64,000 nt of DNA, taken from NCBI RefSeq assembly GCF_001039355.2, contig NW_019775502.1, forward strand, positions 46,289 through 110,288, given 5' to 3'. Below the pieces are notes generated by a model, which was not told the DNA's origin, did no database searches, and was given only the letters and a program-made list of their open reading frames with translations. Below, piece by piece: positions 12,180 to 26,260 of the stretch. Within the stretch, counting starts at the first letter, position 1; every line of letters begins with the position of its first letter. The position numbers were made by a program, and so were the translations under genes. The DNA comes from Lingula anatina. Taxonomy: Eukaryota > Brachiopoda > Lingulata > Lingulida > Lingulidae.

Positions 12180-15100
12180 TCAGCTAAGTCATCATCTTTC
12201 TCTGAACTGCATCCTGCTTCTTACAAAGGCCTGCAGCACTAGTTGTCCTCTTCTCTATTGTTTTATACATCAACAGCACAAGGTCCAAAAAGACTCAACC
12301 ATGTCAAATACACATACAGCCACATCTCTTATTGCTGAATAAATAGCAATGCCAACACCACACAAGCTCAAGTTCAAGGGACCAATATAACCTCATCAAA
12401 ACCCTGCTGTTCTTTCTCTTTATTTTCAATACAGACGTACCTTATTCAGCACCGCTGTTGTTCCTTTAACACCCACGAAAAACAGAGAACTCAATGTCAC
12501 TCCAAGTTGAAGAAATGCCCCTGTCTACCACGTCTCCACACACCCCTCCAGACAGGGGCCCCATAAAACCATTATTAATCAATTAAACCCCTATTCACTT
12601 CATAGATAAGCAACTCAATGGCATCATTTACATAATGTCCCTCTCAGTGCTGTTAAATACCAGTGCTTAAAACACTGTCACTCCAACTACTTAGTATTAA
12701 TGCAGTTATTTCAGCAGCACAAGGCTTAAGTTATCAACAATACTCATCACTCTCCCTGTTGTTAGACATGGAATAAGATCTCTGTATACCACGTAAGCTA
12801 TACTCACAATATTCACAGAAGGGATATAAGCAGAATAGTTTAACCTATTGAAAACTGTCAAAACAACACTAATTCTGTACTCTGGTCTTGTATTCAGCCT
12901 AAAACAAGTCTTTTAAGTCACAGGTTATTATAGTCTCAGTCTTAACCAAGTTTTTCAAACAGACCAACTTGAAAGACAGACATTGACTTACTATGTAATA
13001 AACTGCTACTCAGGAAGTTAAGTTCTTCTTCAACTTTGGTAGCTGTCTGACCAAGGAAACGGATAGACTAAGAATATTACTGAGTCACTATTCCGATCCT
13101 GAAAACTTCGAACTTCGTGCCCATACAATAGCTCTGCAAACAAGCCACCACCAGGAAGTAAACAAATTAGGTCACCCACTGTACAGATATACACCCCTTA
13201 CCTGTCTGCCCCCCAGTGGGCAAATAACAAACTATTATGACACAGGTGTGTGGGAGGCTGTCCAGGTAAACAAGGCACTATTTTGACACAGGTAGGTGCA
13301 CAGATAAATAGAGAACTCCCTTCTTGGTGTGGGTAAGGTTCATCTTATAGTGAGTAATACATCTGACATAAAATATATAAAATACTGATAGATATCTATC
13401 TGTCAAATAACTGTGGGTAAATATTTAAAGTGTTTTACAGCAATAAAAGTATCAAAATATATCACTGTGAAAAATTAGTTGGTGTAGAACCTGTGAATCT
13501 GAATGCCCCCCCCCCCCCCCCCCCCGGATATTATAAGAATTGCACAAAAATTGGTAAATTAAGGATAATTTCAATAGTTATACATTGCCCATATGGTGGA
13601 TTAAATAAAACAAGGTAAAACATTTATCTCAACTTCATATTTACCTTTTAACACACCTAGTAGTAGGAAGCTCCATTCTCTGTGTCACATAAAACCCATC
13701 AATAAAGTTTCTCTCTCTTACTGTAATACTGAGATGGTCTGAATGGAGTTTTAAAAACGTGCAAGAATGAATAGTAATTTCGCACCATTCATAAACACAT
13801 TTTCACCTGCCCTTCGCCATATGGTCTAAGAAAAACAATCTTAGCCTGGTTATAACAATAGAAAACAATGGTACAATCCAGTAAACACAGATCTGATTAC
13901 ACTGATTCTAACATAAGAAACGTGTGTCCAATAAATCTAATATTGATTTCAGTGTGGTTATTGCATAGCATGTTTTACCTAATTGTCATACTACTTTGTT
14001 GTATACAGTACAAAATTTTACCCTGTGTTTACAGCCTGCATCTAAGACTAAACTTTTTAGCCCACTGGTTACTCCCACCAGAACATCTAAGAAACCAAAG
14101 TTGGAATCAAAATTTTCAAGATGACAAAAACTTTTATCTTAATCATCTGCTTATATTTTAACCAATCCAATCCAAACATACTGGTAACTTTGAAAACTTG
14201 AATATACTTGTCAGTCTGAAAATGGAGCACTCAATGCAACAGAATGTTGTAGTCATCTAACTACAAATGCACTTTTGGTCCTAATTTCTCTTCTAAAAGT
14301 TCCCTCAGCTTGAACTATGCCCTATCATCTCAGGGCTGGCACATCAGGACATCACCACTGTTCACTAGATCCCTGTCCAGGGTCATCAGTCCTCACACAT
14401 CATCACTTCCTACACCTAACCTACAAGGAGGACCACTGGGGCAGGTAGCACTGATAATCTCACCAATCTCAGTTCACAGATCTGTAGGTTTTTATTCAAG
14501 TGGAAGGCCTATGCTGTTCTTCCAGAATTTGTCCAAAATTATTACCAAATCATTGAATTTCTTTGTAGAATCTACTAGAAATTTGATATTTCAGAAAAAA
14601 ACAATTGGCCCATTTTTATAACTGTGTGAGTTCTTGCAAAATCAAGAGTAATCTTAAGGTATGCTGCAGTTCACTTAATCTATGCCACAGCTCATTGCTT
14701 CAGTTCAGTCCATCACTTCCTCACCTTACCCTTTATCTGGATCAGCTGTAGGTGTGAACATAAAGTGTAATCTGAGATCACAAAGCCACGGCCATAACCC
14801 TTCACATTTTACAATCCAGATGGTTTTTCCAAGTAAAGAGTTGCTGCCAATCCAAGATCTCCAGTTGATTGCAATGCCTTAGTTGATGTCATGCTTACAA
14901 CATGCTGTGGACCTGACTGCATGGAGACATAGAGCAGACCAGAGACTGTCACTGGCTGCATGTCTAGTTAGGTTGTGACAGCCTGACTTAGCACACTTCG
15001 TTTCAGCAAACCCTTTGTTCACAATTTCTTAACATAGGAACGTAATCTAATGGCACACAACTTACCTAAATTACAATTGCATATCAGGGCAACACAACAC

Positions 15101-17087
15101 GGCTAGCTACAGTCATCTGGACATCTAGTTAAATGTCTAACTGTGCACTCCTTTGCAAGTTGCAGTGTCTTTATCAATTAACCTTTCCTAGGAAAGATCA
15201 GACAATTATAGGAGAGAGAGAGAGAAAGAGGCCTTCACACCTTAACTTACTAAAATCTCCTTGTTAACTAGGGGGAAAATATGCTTTTTGGCATAAACAA
15301 ACCAGTCTGGAAACCGAAAACACACTAACCCTCAAGGTTATGCGAAAAAACAAAAGCAGACATACCTGTTACAAGATGTAAACTTTCACAAGAGAAGCAA
15401 TACTTTTCACTAAAAAACCTCTAAAACAAGGCACTAGACTGACATTAGAACTTTACCATCAAAAGACTGCTTCAGATTACAGCATTTGGTCTCTACATAC
15501 CATGTAACCTCCTTGCAAAATTCACACTGGCCACTTTGATTCATAAAATCATTTCACATGTCTATGCATGCAGAAAAAAACGAAACTCACACTTTGTTTC
15601 CTTGAACTTGGAAGTGAGGACCACAACTACTGGAAGGGATGGGTCACAGCAAAACTACTAAGAAATGTGATCCGACTCAACTTGATTAGAGTATCATCTG
15701 CCTTTATCATCAGAAGCCTCTGCCGCTTCCTGACTCCCCTATCCAAACAAACCAAGGCTGCCTATCTCTCCATGTATCAACTTAGAAATGTGTGTTACTT
15801 CTGATAGACCGATAAGAGGATGAAAAGAATATATACACAATAGATACAGAGGTTGAAAAAAATTAGGGTAAAAAAATGGGATGTCTTTCTTCACCTAAGT
15901 AAATATTTTTTGTCAATCTTGTTCTTTTATCAGCCGTGGAAGTAATGCGACTGAGAAATGAGAACAAAGAGAGAAAGAAAGCAGGAAAGATCAAGAGATT
16001 CTATCTTGTAAAAACATGGCCATCTTTTGGCACGCCAGCTGTTACAGACTATTACTAAGGCAAAAAGGGAGAATAGATGCATTTCGAAACAAGAAAAAAT
16101 TGGGAACTCAATACAATTTATAATCACAAGTACAAAAATAATGCCAGCCCATGTTTCCATGTACCAACTGCTGCGGCAGACAGATAGCTGACAGACTAAA
16201 GGAGGAAAGTCAAAGCAAAGTAGACTTAGTAACTTTGAACTAAAAAGTAATACTCCTGTGTTCATGTCTGGCAACAACATGGTAGTCAGCTGAGACAATA
16301 AATATTAGCATAATCAAAAATGATAAAAAATAACAATAAATTCTTTTTTTTTTTTAATAAAGAGTGAAAGAAAGAGACCAGGCTCTGTGTTCAATATCAA
16401 TTTTTTGTCTTACTTCATCAATCCTTTCTGGTAAGATGTTTGTCCAGAAAGAAAGAAAGAAAGAAAAAAGAAAGAAAATGAACAAAAGAACAAAGAGAGA
16501 GGAATGAAACACCATGCTATGCTAATTGTATACATTGTATCTTCATACAAAAATAACAAAATTAACCCAAAACAAACTCTGCACATACCACACATGCTGC
16601 TGAAATAAAAGACCCATTATCAAGTAGACCAGTTCCTCATATGGTAATATAGGCAGAAACCAACATGAAAGAATTTGTAAAATGTAACAACTGGAAACAG
16701 AAGCGCAAAGCTTCAAAAGTTGGAAATAGTCAGATGATTCCTGCATCCCCTCCCTTTCTTTGTCTGCAGCAGGAAATTTTATTCGATAAAAACGGACGGA
16801 GGGACGATGGGCACTTGTGACCAAAAACCACAAACCAGAAACTTTCAGACAAACAAAGGACATATATTTCTCTCTTTTTTTGGAAAAATGGCTGAGCAGG
16901 AAGTGAGTTGGACATTATAGATGGCATTTTGTAATCTCACACCAAAAAGGCACTGCCCGTTACCCATTTGATCGAACCATAAATTGTCATTTGATGCTTG
17001 TAGAGAAGCCCCTGATGATGATTAAGATCCAGAAAAAATATTCAGATTATTTATTTTAATTTAATATCACAAATTCTACCACAAAAC

Positions 17088-17090
<3 letters not shown>
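12180..17090. other. non-coding stretch
   Basis: No recognised gene. The best exon-like interval is minus 13202-13257 (56 bp), between a pyrimidine-rich acceptor and a GTAAGG donor. It is open in two frames, has no recognisable motif, and is too short to rely on. A good plus-strand acceptor lies at about 16769, followed by an open frame of roughly 50 codons with no donor and no recognised motif. Confidence 0.45.
13506..13525. repeat. poly-C tract (20 C)
   Basis: Uninterrupted run of twenty C on the plus strand. Confidence 0.95.

Positions 17091-17155
<65 letters not shown>
17091..17155. repeat. compound (TC)n(AC)n microsatellite
   Basis: About 32 bases of TC repeats are followed immediately by about 34 bases of AC repeats. 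This is the same CT-to-CA arrangement as at 959-1063. Confidence 0.96.
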
Positions 17156-17157
<2 letters not shown>

Positions 17158-17380
17158 CACACACATTCACACTTTTTATAGTCTTGAAGTAGGCACTGCT
17201 TCAGAGGTGGAAACTAAAACAAATGGCCCAGTGTAGTGCTAGGATCTCCAGCATCTGCCCCAGGTGACAGTCATGTTTCCTTTCACTACTCAGCTCTGTC
17301 ATGTCTCTGGTTACTGATGGTGACTTATGACACAGGATGTGGGACTTTATAAACTATGACATAGTGCTACAAACTTAACA

Positions 17381-17790
17381 GGTGTGCAAAAATATGGTGA
17401 TAACACAGTAATGTTTACTATAAATTCTATGTACCCCGTCTATGTCATGTGAGGCTACGTGTTTGATGAGGACATTGGATGCATTACATCATGCAGACTC
17501 CAGTAACATACAGCCACCACTGATGTGCAAAATATGGTGATGACATATGATTGCTTACTATAAATTCTATCTACCCTATGTCATGTGAGGTTACATGTTT
17601 GATGAGGACATCGAATGCATTACATCATGCAGGTTCCAATAACAGAGGCATACGTACAGTCACCACAGGTGTGCAAAATATGGTGATGACATATTTACTT
17701 CTATGTACCTGGTCTATGCCATACAAGGTTACATGTATGGTGAGGACATTGCATTCATTACATCATGCAGACTCCAATGACAGAGGCACA
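17381..17790. repeat. three tandem copies of a ~140-bp repeat
   Basis: The copies start at 17381, 17522 and 17668. Each opens with a GTGCAAA(A)ATATGGTGA block and later carries a GATGAGGACATTG-type block and a CATTACATCATGCAG block. Spacing is 141 and 146 bp; the third copy is shorter and more diverged. No internal gene is convincing, and the ORF that crosses it is a by-product of the repeat. Confidence 0.9.
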
Positions 17791-20700
17791 TCCTTTAGTT
17801 TTTATCCTATCAGTTTCAGTTACAAATCAACTGACTATAGCTGCTTTTGGTAATAAATAATAATATGACTGACAAATCCGATCAATTTAAACTGCAGTTA
17901 TCATGGGAAAATAGATTTCAGCGCATCATGCAGAGCCTATGCTATAGAAAATCAGTTATATTTTGAAATATTGCTATCACAAGCTGGGGCCAATGCTTGC
18001 TGCAAGGCCATGAAGTTCTACGTGGTACCTGTGCCTGTCACATAAGTGAAAGACTAGTGACTTCTGACTGATGGCCAGGTCTTATAACCAATTTGAAGTT
18101 CTTAGAAAGATATCAAAATATGATCAAAGGATTTTTCTACAAATTTTGACTCTATAAACATCAGACAATGCCGCAAGAGCATTTTCAGAAGATGCTTTCT
18201 TCAGCATTTAAGACCATGCTGACAAGATTGTTGGTCTAACATTTTACTTCAAAAACTGCATGGCACACCTCTGTCAGAGAGAACAAGTTGCCATGAACTC
18301 AATGCAGAAAATTCCAGTAACCATAATATATAGCTGTTAGCAAAAAAAAAAAATGAAAAAAATTATCCTCATTTTAGTGCTTGAACAAAAATGATCAAAT
18401 TATCTTTTATTTGAAACGTCATTTACCCACCCCAACCCACAATCTTTAGTATTAAAACTACCTGTATTCAAACCCCGTCCCACTTATATAAATATTAGCA
18501 CATATGTAAAAACAGTAAAATTGTAATTTGTGTACATGTGTTAGCCACCTGGATGTTGAAGCTATTGTGTAACTTCACACTTCGGCAGCAAGTCAGTTCT
18601 TAGGCAAAAACAAACTACCTCCGTGTGTTCTAGATTACATGGACAAATATTTGACTAAGGGCATCTGCTTCCTAAACGACAAAAACCTGTTCAATTTACT
18701 CAAGACAATAAAACCCAATAAATCCCCCAATACTTCTGCGATGTACATTTGATCTCGTGAAAATAGAGTTTGGATTTCTCACTTTGCTGATGATTGCATT
18801 TATAATTTGATAATGGGATTCGTTCCCTCATCTAATGCCATGGAAGTTCTAACAATCGCAGAAGTGCGCAGAAGCCGACTGCCTCCCAGCATGACATTAT
18901 AATGACAACCCGCAATTTCAGCATTTTCCACAAGAGGTAACTGATACTGTTTGTTAAACTTCATTAATTTGGATAGGGACAAGCAGACAGGGAAGCTGCA
19001 ACTTTTCAAGCCTAATACCAATCATTAAAACATCATAACATTCACCCTTTAATTATGAACTAACTCTCTCACTATGTTGGTAATTTGGTGTTTTTCATTT
19101 CTAAAACTGGCATCTGATCTCGTTTATTAGCCTCTACAAAACTAGATCAGGACAAGGGAGCTGAGCTGGGAATAATTCATTATAACATCTGGTGAAAAAA
19201 ATGAGAAAAAAATGTAAAAATACCAATCATAATGGTATGCACTTACCAAGTACCAGTGACTGTAATTCTCAGTAATTTCCCCAACATGAACACACAATGT
19301 AATAGACTTGCGCTTGGTTTTCAGCTCTCAGCTTCACAGGAAATTGCTACCCTTTCAGTGGTCCTGTAATACACAAATGGAGAATTAATTGCAAATGAGT
19401 ATTTGCTTGTTACAGCCTTAATAAACGCTGTTCAAGAGTATCATGTGTAGCACTGTACAATTCATCTAAGTGAGTTTGTGGCTGGCTTAGAAAGAGATAA
19501 AAAAGACTTTGAAAACAATAACTGTAGGAGCACTTGTTTTCTAATGTGATATAGAACTAAAACCTGAAAATTAAACCAACCATTTTCATTAACAGTAACA
19601 ATTGCTGTAATATTACATATTTGGCATTGTATTCCTTGTTTTATTTTCAATAAAAGAACACAAAGAACATATCTTTTAAGTGCCAATCATAATTATTCTA
19701 CCCGTTTCTCTTTTATGTACAGGAGGCAGATTATGGCCATCTTCAACAATGATACAATCACATATAAATCACATAAAAGAGAAAGCATTACATTTGAGAG
19801 ATCAGTCAGAAGAGCTTGACTGCCAACTCCCCCCCCCCCAAAAAAAAAAAAGGTCCCCCCCCCCTCTGAATCTGCCCCTTATCCTTATTATGTAACGCAC
19901 ACTGATCTCTCCTCAGTGAGTCAGACAACCACATCTTTGGCACCACAAAAAAGTAGACAATATTCTAACTGCAATTTTTTTTTTACTGGAAAGGAGACCT
20001 CAACAACCTGGAGAATAAATACTTCCTTATCAACTGCTGTCTGTCACCAGCTACCACCAGACACTTGTCGTACATTATGTAACACTCCTGCCCATCTCAG
20101 AGGAGGTCCAACAATCAGACACTGCTGACACCAAAAAAAAAAGTTGAAAGCAAAGCCTCCAAAATTTACAACGTTTTTTTTCTGTGAAGAAGAAATGCAG
20201 CAACGCAGCCTGCACGCTGCCAAACAATAACACAACAACTAGCAGTAAGCCAGACCAGAAATAGAGAGCCAGACTATCCCAGGAATTCACCATGTATGAA
20301 AACAGTGTACCTTGTCAGTAAACTTTTTTTTTTGTTGGTTGTCATGGCAACTGACTATTACCTGTAGCTCCAAAAGAATGTGTTTGTTTGCATGTGCACG
20401 CATGCACATTTATGCATGCATGTGTGTAAATAAAGGCGTATGCTCAAATGCTTACCTTAACCACTTAACCACTTAGAAGCTTTGCAGAACTGCATAATCA
20501 ATGAATATAATGAAATATCTTTCACAGAGATACTGGCATTGCCAAACTATAAAATATCCTTATTACCTTTTGTATGCTGATTTCTTTACCTGCTGTACAA
20601 TGTTAATAGGGCTTATCAGATACAACTTGTAATAACTCTCTGATATTCATGTTCTTGTTACTATACCTGCCATAAACACAGTGGAATACAACTGAACACC

Positions 20701-22954
20701 AAAGTGAAGCACTTCATAACTCCACAGCTGTTACAAACACTGTATCCTCTTTTGGTTTAAAAAAAAAGGGAAAAAAAGTTCCTCACGGAAGATTTAACTT
20801 GTGTGAGCATCTGGTTACCTGTTTCCTCTCAAGAAGTAAACAGAACTGAACCATAGAAAACTAGCAAATTGGAAACAGTTTAAAATTCAAAAACAACATG
20901 GACACTTTAAAAAAAGAATCAAAGTTTTTAAAGGTGAATCATGCAGGAAATATTTACCAAATCCAGGTCTAAAAAAATATGACAGTGAATCCCCCTCCTC
21001 AAAAAAAAAACAAAAATCACAAGTAAAAAAAAATTACACTTCTGTCATTTCAAAAGAGCATCCAAAACTGACAATGTACAACACCATCTCTGGGAGACCA
21101 GATAGTATTATAACCAAATCTCTAGTAAACCCTCTCTTAAAACCTACCTTCACCTATGACAAAACATCAGGGAAACTGGCAAGGTACTTGAGAATCACTT
21201 AAACCAAAATCTGATTATCCATAGCAGAAAATGTCCCTCTTGTTCAGACTCTTTGGAACACTCTCGTAAACTGGCAAAAAGCACTTGGAACTCACTCATA
21301 TACTGGTGTGAAGGCATTAAGTAGTAGCTGACTTACACATAAACAATAACATCCACAGGCATGGGGCACCAACTGGTAAAACCAACACGCTGTTCCAAAA
21401 TGGACGCCACTGACAAATGACACGAGCCTATAAGTAGCGATCAGCTGCCATGGCGGGGCTTAATTCGGTTAACTAAATCACTTGCAAGTGAAATGTATTA
21501 GACAGCATGGAGAGAAAATCAACACAAAAAGAAGTCAATGTACCCCTGAGTACAACCGGCCAGCCGCTGTCTCTCCGATTGCGAGCCTTCAGAAACTTTT
21601 TGTCTACATATGGTCAAAGTTAATCCTGGCGATGGGTCTGCCACGTGCGAGGCAGTGGGGTGGAAATGGAAATTTATGGACAGCCATTTTTTATGTCCCT
21701 CAGAGTCAAAGAATACTAGCCTTCAGTTTGCAGCAAGAAAGCACTCAACAGTAAGAGTCTTGTCATTTTTTCTTTTTTTCAGGGCTGTAAACTCAGTAAT
21801 AAACTTAATATCTTGGTCTATAATTCTTAAATTTTTATGTACGTGAGATATGAACAAGGACAAGTGTAGAAAAGAAATGAGCAGAAAAACAGAAGCCGGA
21901 TTTGTAGAGTCAAAGTCGTTAAGGCAATCATAAAAGGAAATGGTCTCCTGGGCTTTCATTATCTGTGTTGAAAGTGTTTTATGACTGGACACCAGAGCCA
22001 TAATGTTCAGGCAATTTTCAACCAATTTCAAAACTCTTTCCAAGATCATCAGGCAGGAACAAGGATATGTTATAAACCTTCAATAAAACTCTCTTTAAAA
22101 TACACTATCAAGAACTTAATAGTATCCTAACGTGGCCAGGAACATGGATGATATGAACAGTACACAAGATATACATTCTGTCCAGTTATAATGGTCAAGA
22201 CAAGACATTAAAGTAAATCAATTTAACACTGTGGACCAGACATGATGTAGAATTGTGAACTGGAGAAATAAAAACAAATGTGAGAGAAGTTCATGGTTAA
22301 CCTTTAGCTACAATTACAGAAGAACAATAGATATTGAAAAATCTATCCAGACATTTTCATGTATTGTGTCTGTGAGAGATGTTCAAATGTATAAGTGTAA
22401 TTAACAGACAATGCTATAAAGGAGCACAATAAAAGACATCTGTGGAATCTATATATCTATCTCATTACATACTGAAAAAGAAAATGTGTAAAAACTAAAA
22501 GAATTCTAGCTGATTCAGAACATATACCTCATTACATAACTATTTAAAGGTTGCAAGGAGTATTTGCTATGTCCTAAAATATCAAAATTGGGAGGAGGAC
22601 CTGAAGCAGCAAAACATATTTCTGAAAAAATTGAACCTTAAGTTATCATTAATTATAATGAATGTACTGAAAATCTTATAAATATCAGCCCTTTTTGACA
22701 AAATCAAAGAATGTGCATAACATGTGTTCTACAGAAGATAAAATGGACAGAAATCAGCTCTGACAGGGCATCAACTTGAGTTGAGCTCTACGCTCCAAGT
22801 TATGTTCCCAGGTTTATTCTTTACAACTTCAAAACATTACTCAGCTTATTAAAATGTCAATTATCTTAAAGTCTAGCCGATCAGTTGCACCTGGCAGCCG
22901 TGTTAACCTGATTAAATCTGTCAGTTCGGTGCAGGTATTCAATGGCCCATGTAT
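17791..22954. other. non-coding stretch
   Basis: No recognised gene. Alternating C and A homopolymers lie at about 19831-19864. A plus-strand acceptor at 19721-19722 opens a frame of about 36 codons with coiled-coil-like composition, but it ends in a poly-C/poly-A run without a donor. Minus 19247-19363 is listed separately. Confidence 0.45.
19247..19363 (-). other. candidate spliced interval with no open frame
   Basis: Minus-strand acceptor (GTGTATTACAG) and strong donor (CTTG followed by GTAAGTGC) delimit 117 bp. All three frames from the acceptor contain stops, so it would be a UTR, non-coding RNA or poison exon. Starting instead at an internal AG, a downstream frame is open to the donor (ending in TENYSHWYL), so a shorter coding exon is possible. 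Uncertain. Confidence 0.22.
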
Positions 22955-23275
22955 TCACCTGTGTTCTTAATAATCCTTTTTTTTTTCGCAATTAAATCTT
23001 CCAAATATCTTGCAATGAATACGTCCAACACAAGTCTACAAATGTAATGGTCCTTCCTCCATTCCCTGTTTTTTCACCTGTGCTCCTAATGAGTCTCAAG
23101 TCTTGCCAGTAAATCTTCTAAATACCTTGCCGTGAATACTTTTAACAGATGCTGGTTAATTCAGTGTACAGAGAATTCGTAAGTTGTTCACTTACATCTG
23201 CCATTTAACCTTTCAAATATTTAGCAATGAATATTTCCAGCAGAGGTCTATTAATTTTATGTACAGTTTTTCACA
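22955..23275. repeat. degenerate tandem repeat (~115 bp, three copies)
   Basis: Three diverged units (about 22955-23070, 23071-23190 and 23191-23275) share a TTCACCTGTG-like start in the first two, an AAATCTTCCAAATATCTTGC-like core, and a GCAATGAATA(C/T) block. Divergence is substantial, so the copies are old. Confidence 0.7.
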
Positions 23276-23279
23276 CTTA

Positions 23280-23518
23280 ATCAACTTTAGTTGCACATTT
23301 TAACTTTATAAAAGGTGGATTTCTGATTAATAACACCCCCAATAATTGTTAAGTTGGGAATAAGTGGAATTAAATAAGGATTTTGAATAGCAATATGGCA
23401 CAAGGCTCATCAACTTTAAGTTCACATTTAAACTTTATAAAAGGTGAATTTCTAATTAATAACACCCCCAATGATTGTTTAGTTGAATTAAACAAGAACT
23501 TTGAATAGCAATATGTCA
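23280..23518. repeat. two-copy tandem duplication (~129 bp unit)
   Basis: Copy one starts at 23280 and copy two at 23409. Both run from an ATCAACTTTA start through a shared TAATAACACCCCCAAT block to a TTTGAATAGCAATATG block. Copy two has lost about 15 bases. Confidence 0.9.
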
Positions 23519-25563
23519 GAGGCTATAATTTCATTAAAATGGACATTCAATTTGAAATGCTTTTCAAAAGAAGATAAAACACTTAAAATTTTAAAATTAC
23601 AATGAAAAACCCTGGGAGAGATAACTATAAATGTGTTTTATCACTCCTAATATGTGTTTGGACCACTGCAGACTCCCGTTCTCAACCATCTCTTACAATA
23701 TAATGAAATTGCACCATCTCAATACATCTAAATTAAAAGAAAATTCAATTCAATGCCACATTCTTATAAGAAGTGACAAAGAATGTTATTTGAACATCAT
23801 TAAATAGCATCTTAGTCACATGTTAGTTATTTGATGTATCTCACTGTCGAGTTACTCCGTGTGAGACCATCTCCAAGTTAAGTTATGGGGATCTCGTGGT
23901 ATTTTGTTGAAAAGTGAGATACTTTTTATCTATGAGTCTACATGAGTTTATTCCAATGGAAGAAACCACATTGAACAAATTCAAATTTATCTTTAATCTG
24001 TTACCATTAAACTCATGAGTGAACAAGTCCTTTTTTACAGTCAATTATAAAATAATACCATACTTAAGCATACAATTCAGTACTATGATTTTAGATATAT
24101 GCTTTAGTTTATTGATGTGCTAACAGTTTACCTACCTTCTTAACAAATAAGAAATATTGATATTTTTAATATGTGACAAAGATAGTTGCAATCTTTTGAA
24201 AATAAATTTGCAAAGTAAGCACAGCAGTGCTTTGTCCTCAATTAAGAGAGGAAAGGGGGGAATTTTGACAAAATGTTCTCTTTGTTACATCTCTAAAGTG
24301 AAAGCAAGATGAAGGACATTGATGCTAATTGTAGGAAATATATAAGAAAGAAAAAACATCAAAAGAAACCAACAAAACAGCAGGGGAAAAACAGAAGCCA
24401 CATCAACTTAACTAGATAATTACCATTAGTTAGTTGTCCTCCTTTCTAACTTCCTATAAAAAACACAACACAGGGTTGTGATTATCATCCACAGACAAGA
24501 ATCATAAAAAAATCAATAAAACATGAAAAGAACAGCGTGCCACAGTAGCAAACTTGAATCACAACATGTCCATAAAACAACAGGATGGGAGTTTTCTATA
24601 AAACTGTCAGAAATTATAACACAAACAACAAAGCTAAAATGACGTAAGACCACTCGTTCCACTTCAACCAATTACTGGAGATAATGGCATTTAAATGTTT
24701 CCATAATTGATAAATGATAACCTGCTGCTTCACACAGTGTACTTTTTGTGATAAAAATTGTCATAATCAAAACCTACTTTTTTCCCTATTGTATCACAAC
24801 ATCTGATGTTGGTTTACTTTGTGGGCTATAAATAGTTGGTTTAAACATCTCAGATAAAAGAACAATCTGGTTTTCTCCAAAATTGATTTTTTATTAACTT
24901 TTTAGGGGGAGGAAAGGGGGAGGCAGACTATAGGCTACAAGGCATAGCCTTAGACACAGGCCAGATCAAATGGAAACCATCTTAAACCCCATTTCCAACG
25001 CACTCATATAACCAGTTTTTCTGTATTCTACTTAATGCCAGGAGGTGTGGTGTCATTCAGTTTAACTGATTGCAGTATGCAAGAATCCCTGCAAAGTCAA
25101 GTCGATCCAAAATGACTAATGGTGCCTGTGGGAATGAGGCATAAGACAGCCCAAAGTCTTTAGCTCTGCTTTCCAAGGCAACATTCTAGGTACACAGAGC
25201 TTCACACACTAAAAAGTCAATCCTGACTAATGTAGATTTTCGCATGTTTTCTAATCTCATATAACATCTCCCAGTGCCAGCAGCATGGTTTACGATTACC
25301 TTGGATAATTCCCATTGTATTCAAATGACACAAAAAATGCTACTTACATCAGCTCATGTAGATCCTATCTATCAAATGTCCATAAAATATAACAAGTTGC
25401 TTACATAATGTTTAATTTTTAACTAAGGCCCAAATGAACATAAATTTACCCACCTACCTCTAGGCACTTAAGATCCACCTCTTGGACCTTTTTTATCATG
25501 TGTTTTTCCAATTTTAATAAATATTCCAAAACTGGACAACTCTCACCTTCTAACAGTTAGGTA
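23519..25563. other. non-coding stretch, nothing recognised
   Basis: AT-rich sequence with no gene, repeat or RNA structure that I can support. Confidence 0.55.
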
Positions 25564-26254
25564 CCCAGGTTTCTAGCCAGTGAAGCACTCCTTCCGAGCC
25601 AGCTACTACAAATACACTAAAGCCTGCCCTTTCTTCCACAAATCTTGAGATGTCCTTGCTGCCTGGCTACAGCTCAGCAAGTGAAGAGATCTGATACAGA
25701 GGATAAACACAGATAAGGAATCTGCTTAATCACGGGAGAGTATTTAGGCACTGATAGGGACTGCACAGAAAAATAAAGGATATTAGAGAGAGGATATTAA
25801 ATAAGAGATAATGTTAAAGACTTCAATACAGATACAATGCAGGGGTTCCATTGCCTGGACTTAAACCTGGGGCTGTTCACATTGAGGACTCAAAACCAGT
25901 CCAGAATCAATACATCGAGTTGAGCTCAGAAAGCAGGTTGATTGCTTTACTGTGTGTTATGACCCCCCCCCCCCCCCAGTTTACTGGGATAACACTTGTA
26001 TTATAATTCTTTTTATTTTTTTATTTCAATTTAAAACAAAACACAGATGATATTGGACCAAATTAATGCCATGAAGGTCAAAGAAAGGATTTTGATTATT
26101 TTTTCTTAAACCAAACAATCATATTTAGTTCTTGGCAACAAATCATCACTATGCTACAGGCCAACTGACTCTAGAGAAAGTGCAACCTCGAATGTCTCAC
26201 CAATGTATGGGATAAATCCTAGACCAGCTTAGAAAACATTGAAACACTGGTCAA
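25564..26254. repeat. duplicated segment, copy 1 (probable haplotype copy)
   Basis: This 691-bp segment is repeated at 26891-27583 with only a handful of differences (for example GTTCACATTG versus GTTCATAATTG, and a one-base change beside the poly-C run). Copy 1 ends about six bases before a single N. Near identity, direct orientation and the adjacent contig join point to two alleles placed side by side rather than a biological tandem duplication. A poly-C15 tract lies at 25963-25977. Confidence 0.9.
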
Positions 26255-26259
26255 TTACA

Positions 26260-26260
26260 N
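26260..26260. other. single-N contig join
   Basis: One N a few bases after the end of duplicated copy 1. It marks the join of two contigs. Confidence 0.85.

Noticed and set aside
19723-19830. Plus-strand acceptor followed by a frame with coiled-coil-like composition
   Set aside because: It runs into poly-C/poly-A with no splice donor and has no supporting neighbour.
25830-25925. tRNA-like B box (GGTTTAAGTCC) on the minus strand, hinting at a SINE
   Set aside because: The A-box candidate is weak and too far away, there is no poly-A or simple-repeat tail, and the only second copy is the haplotype duplicate.
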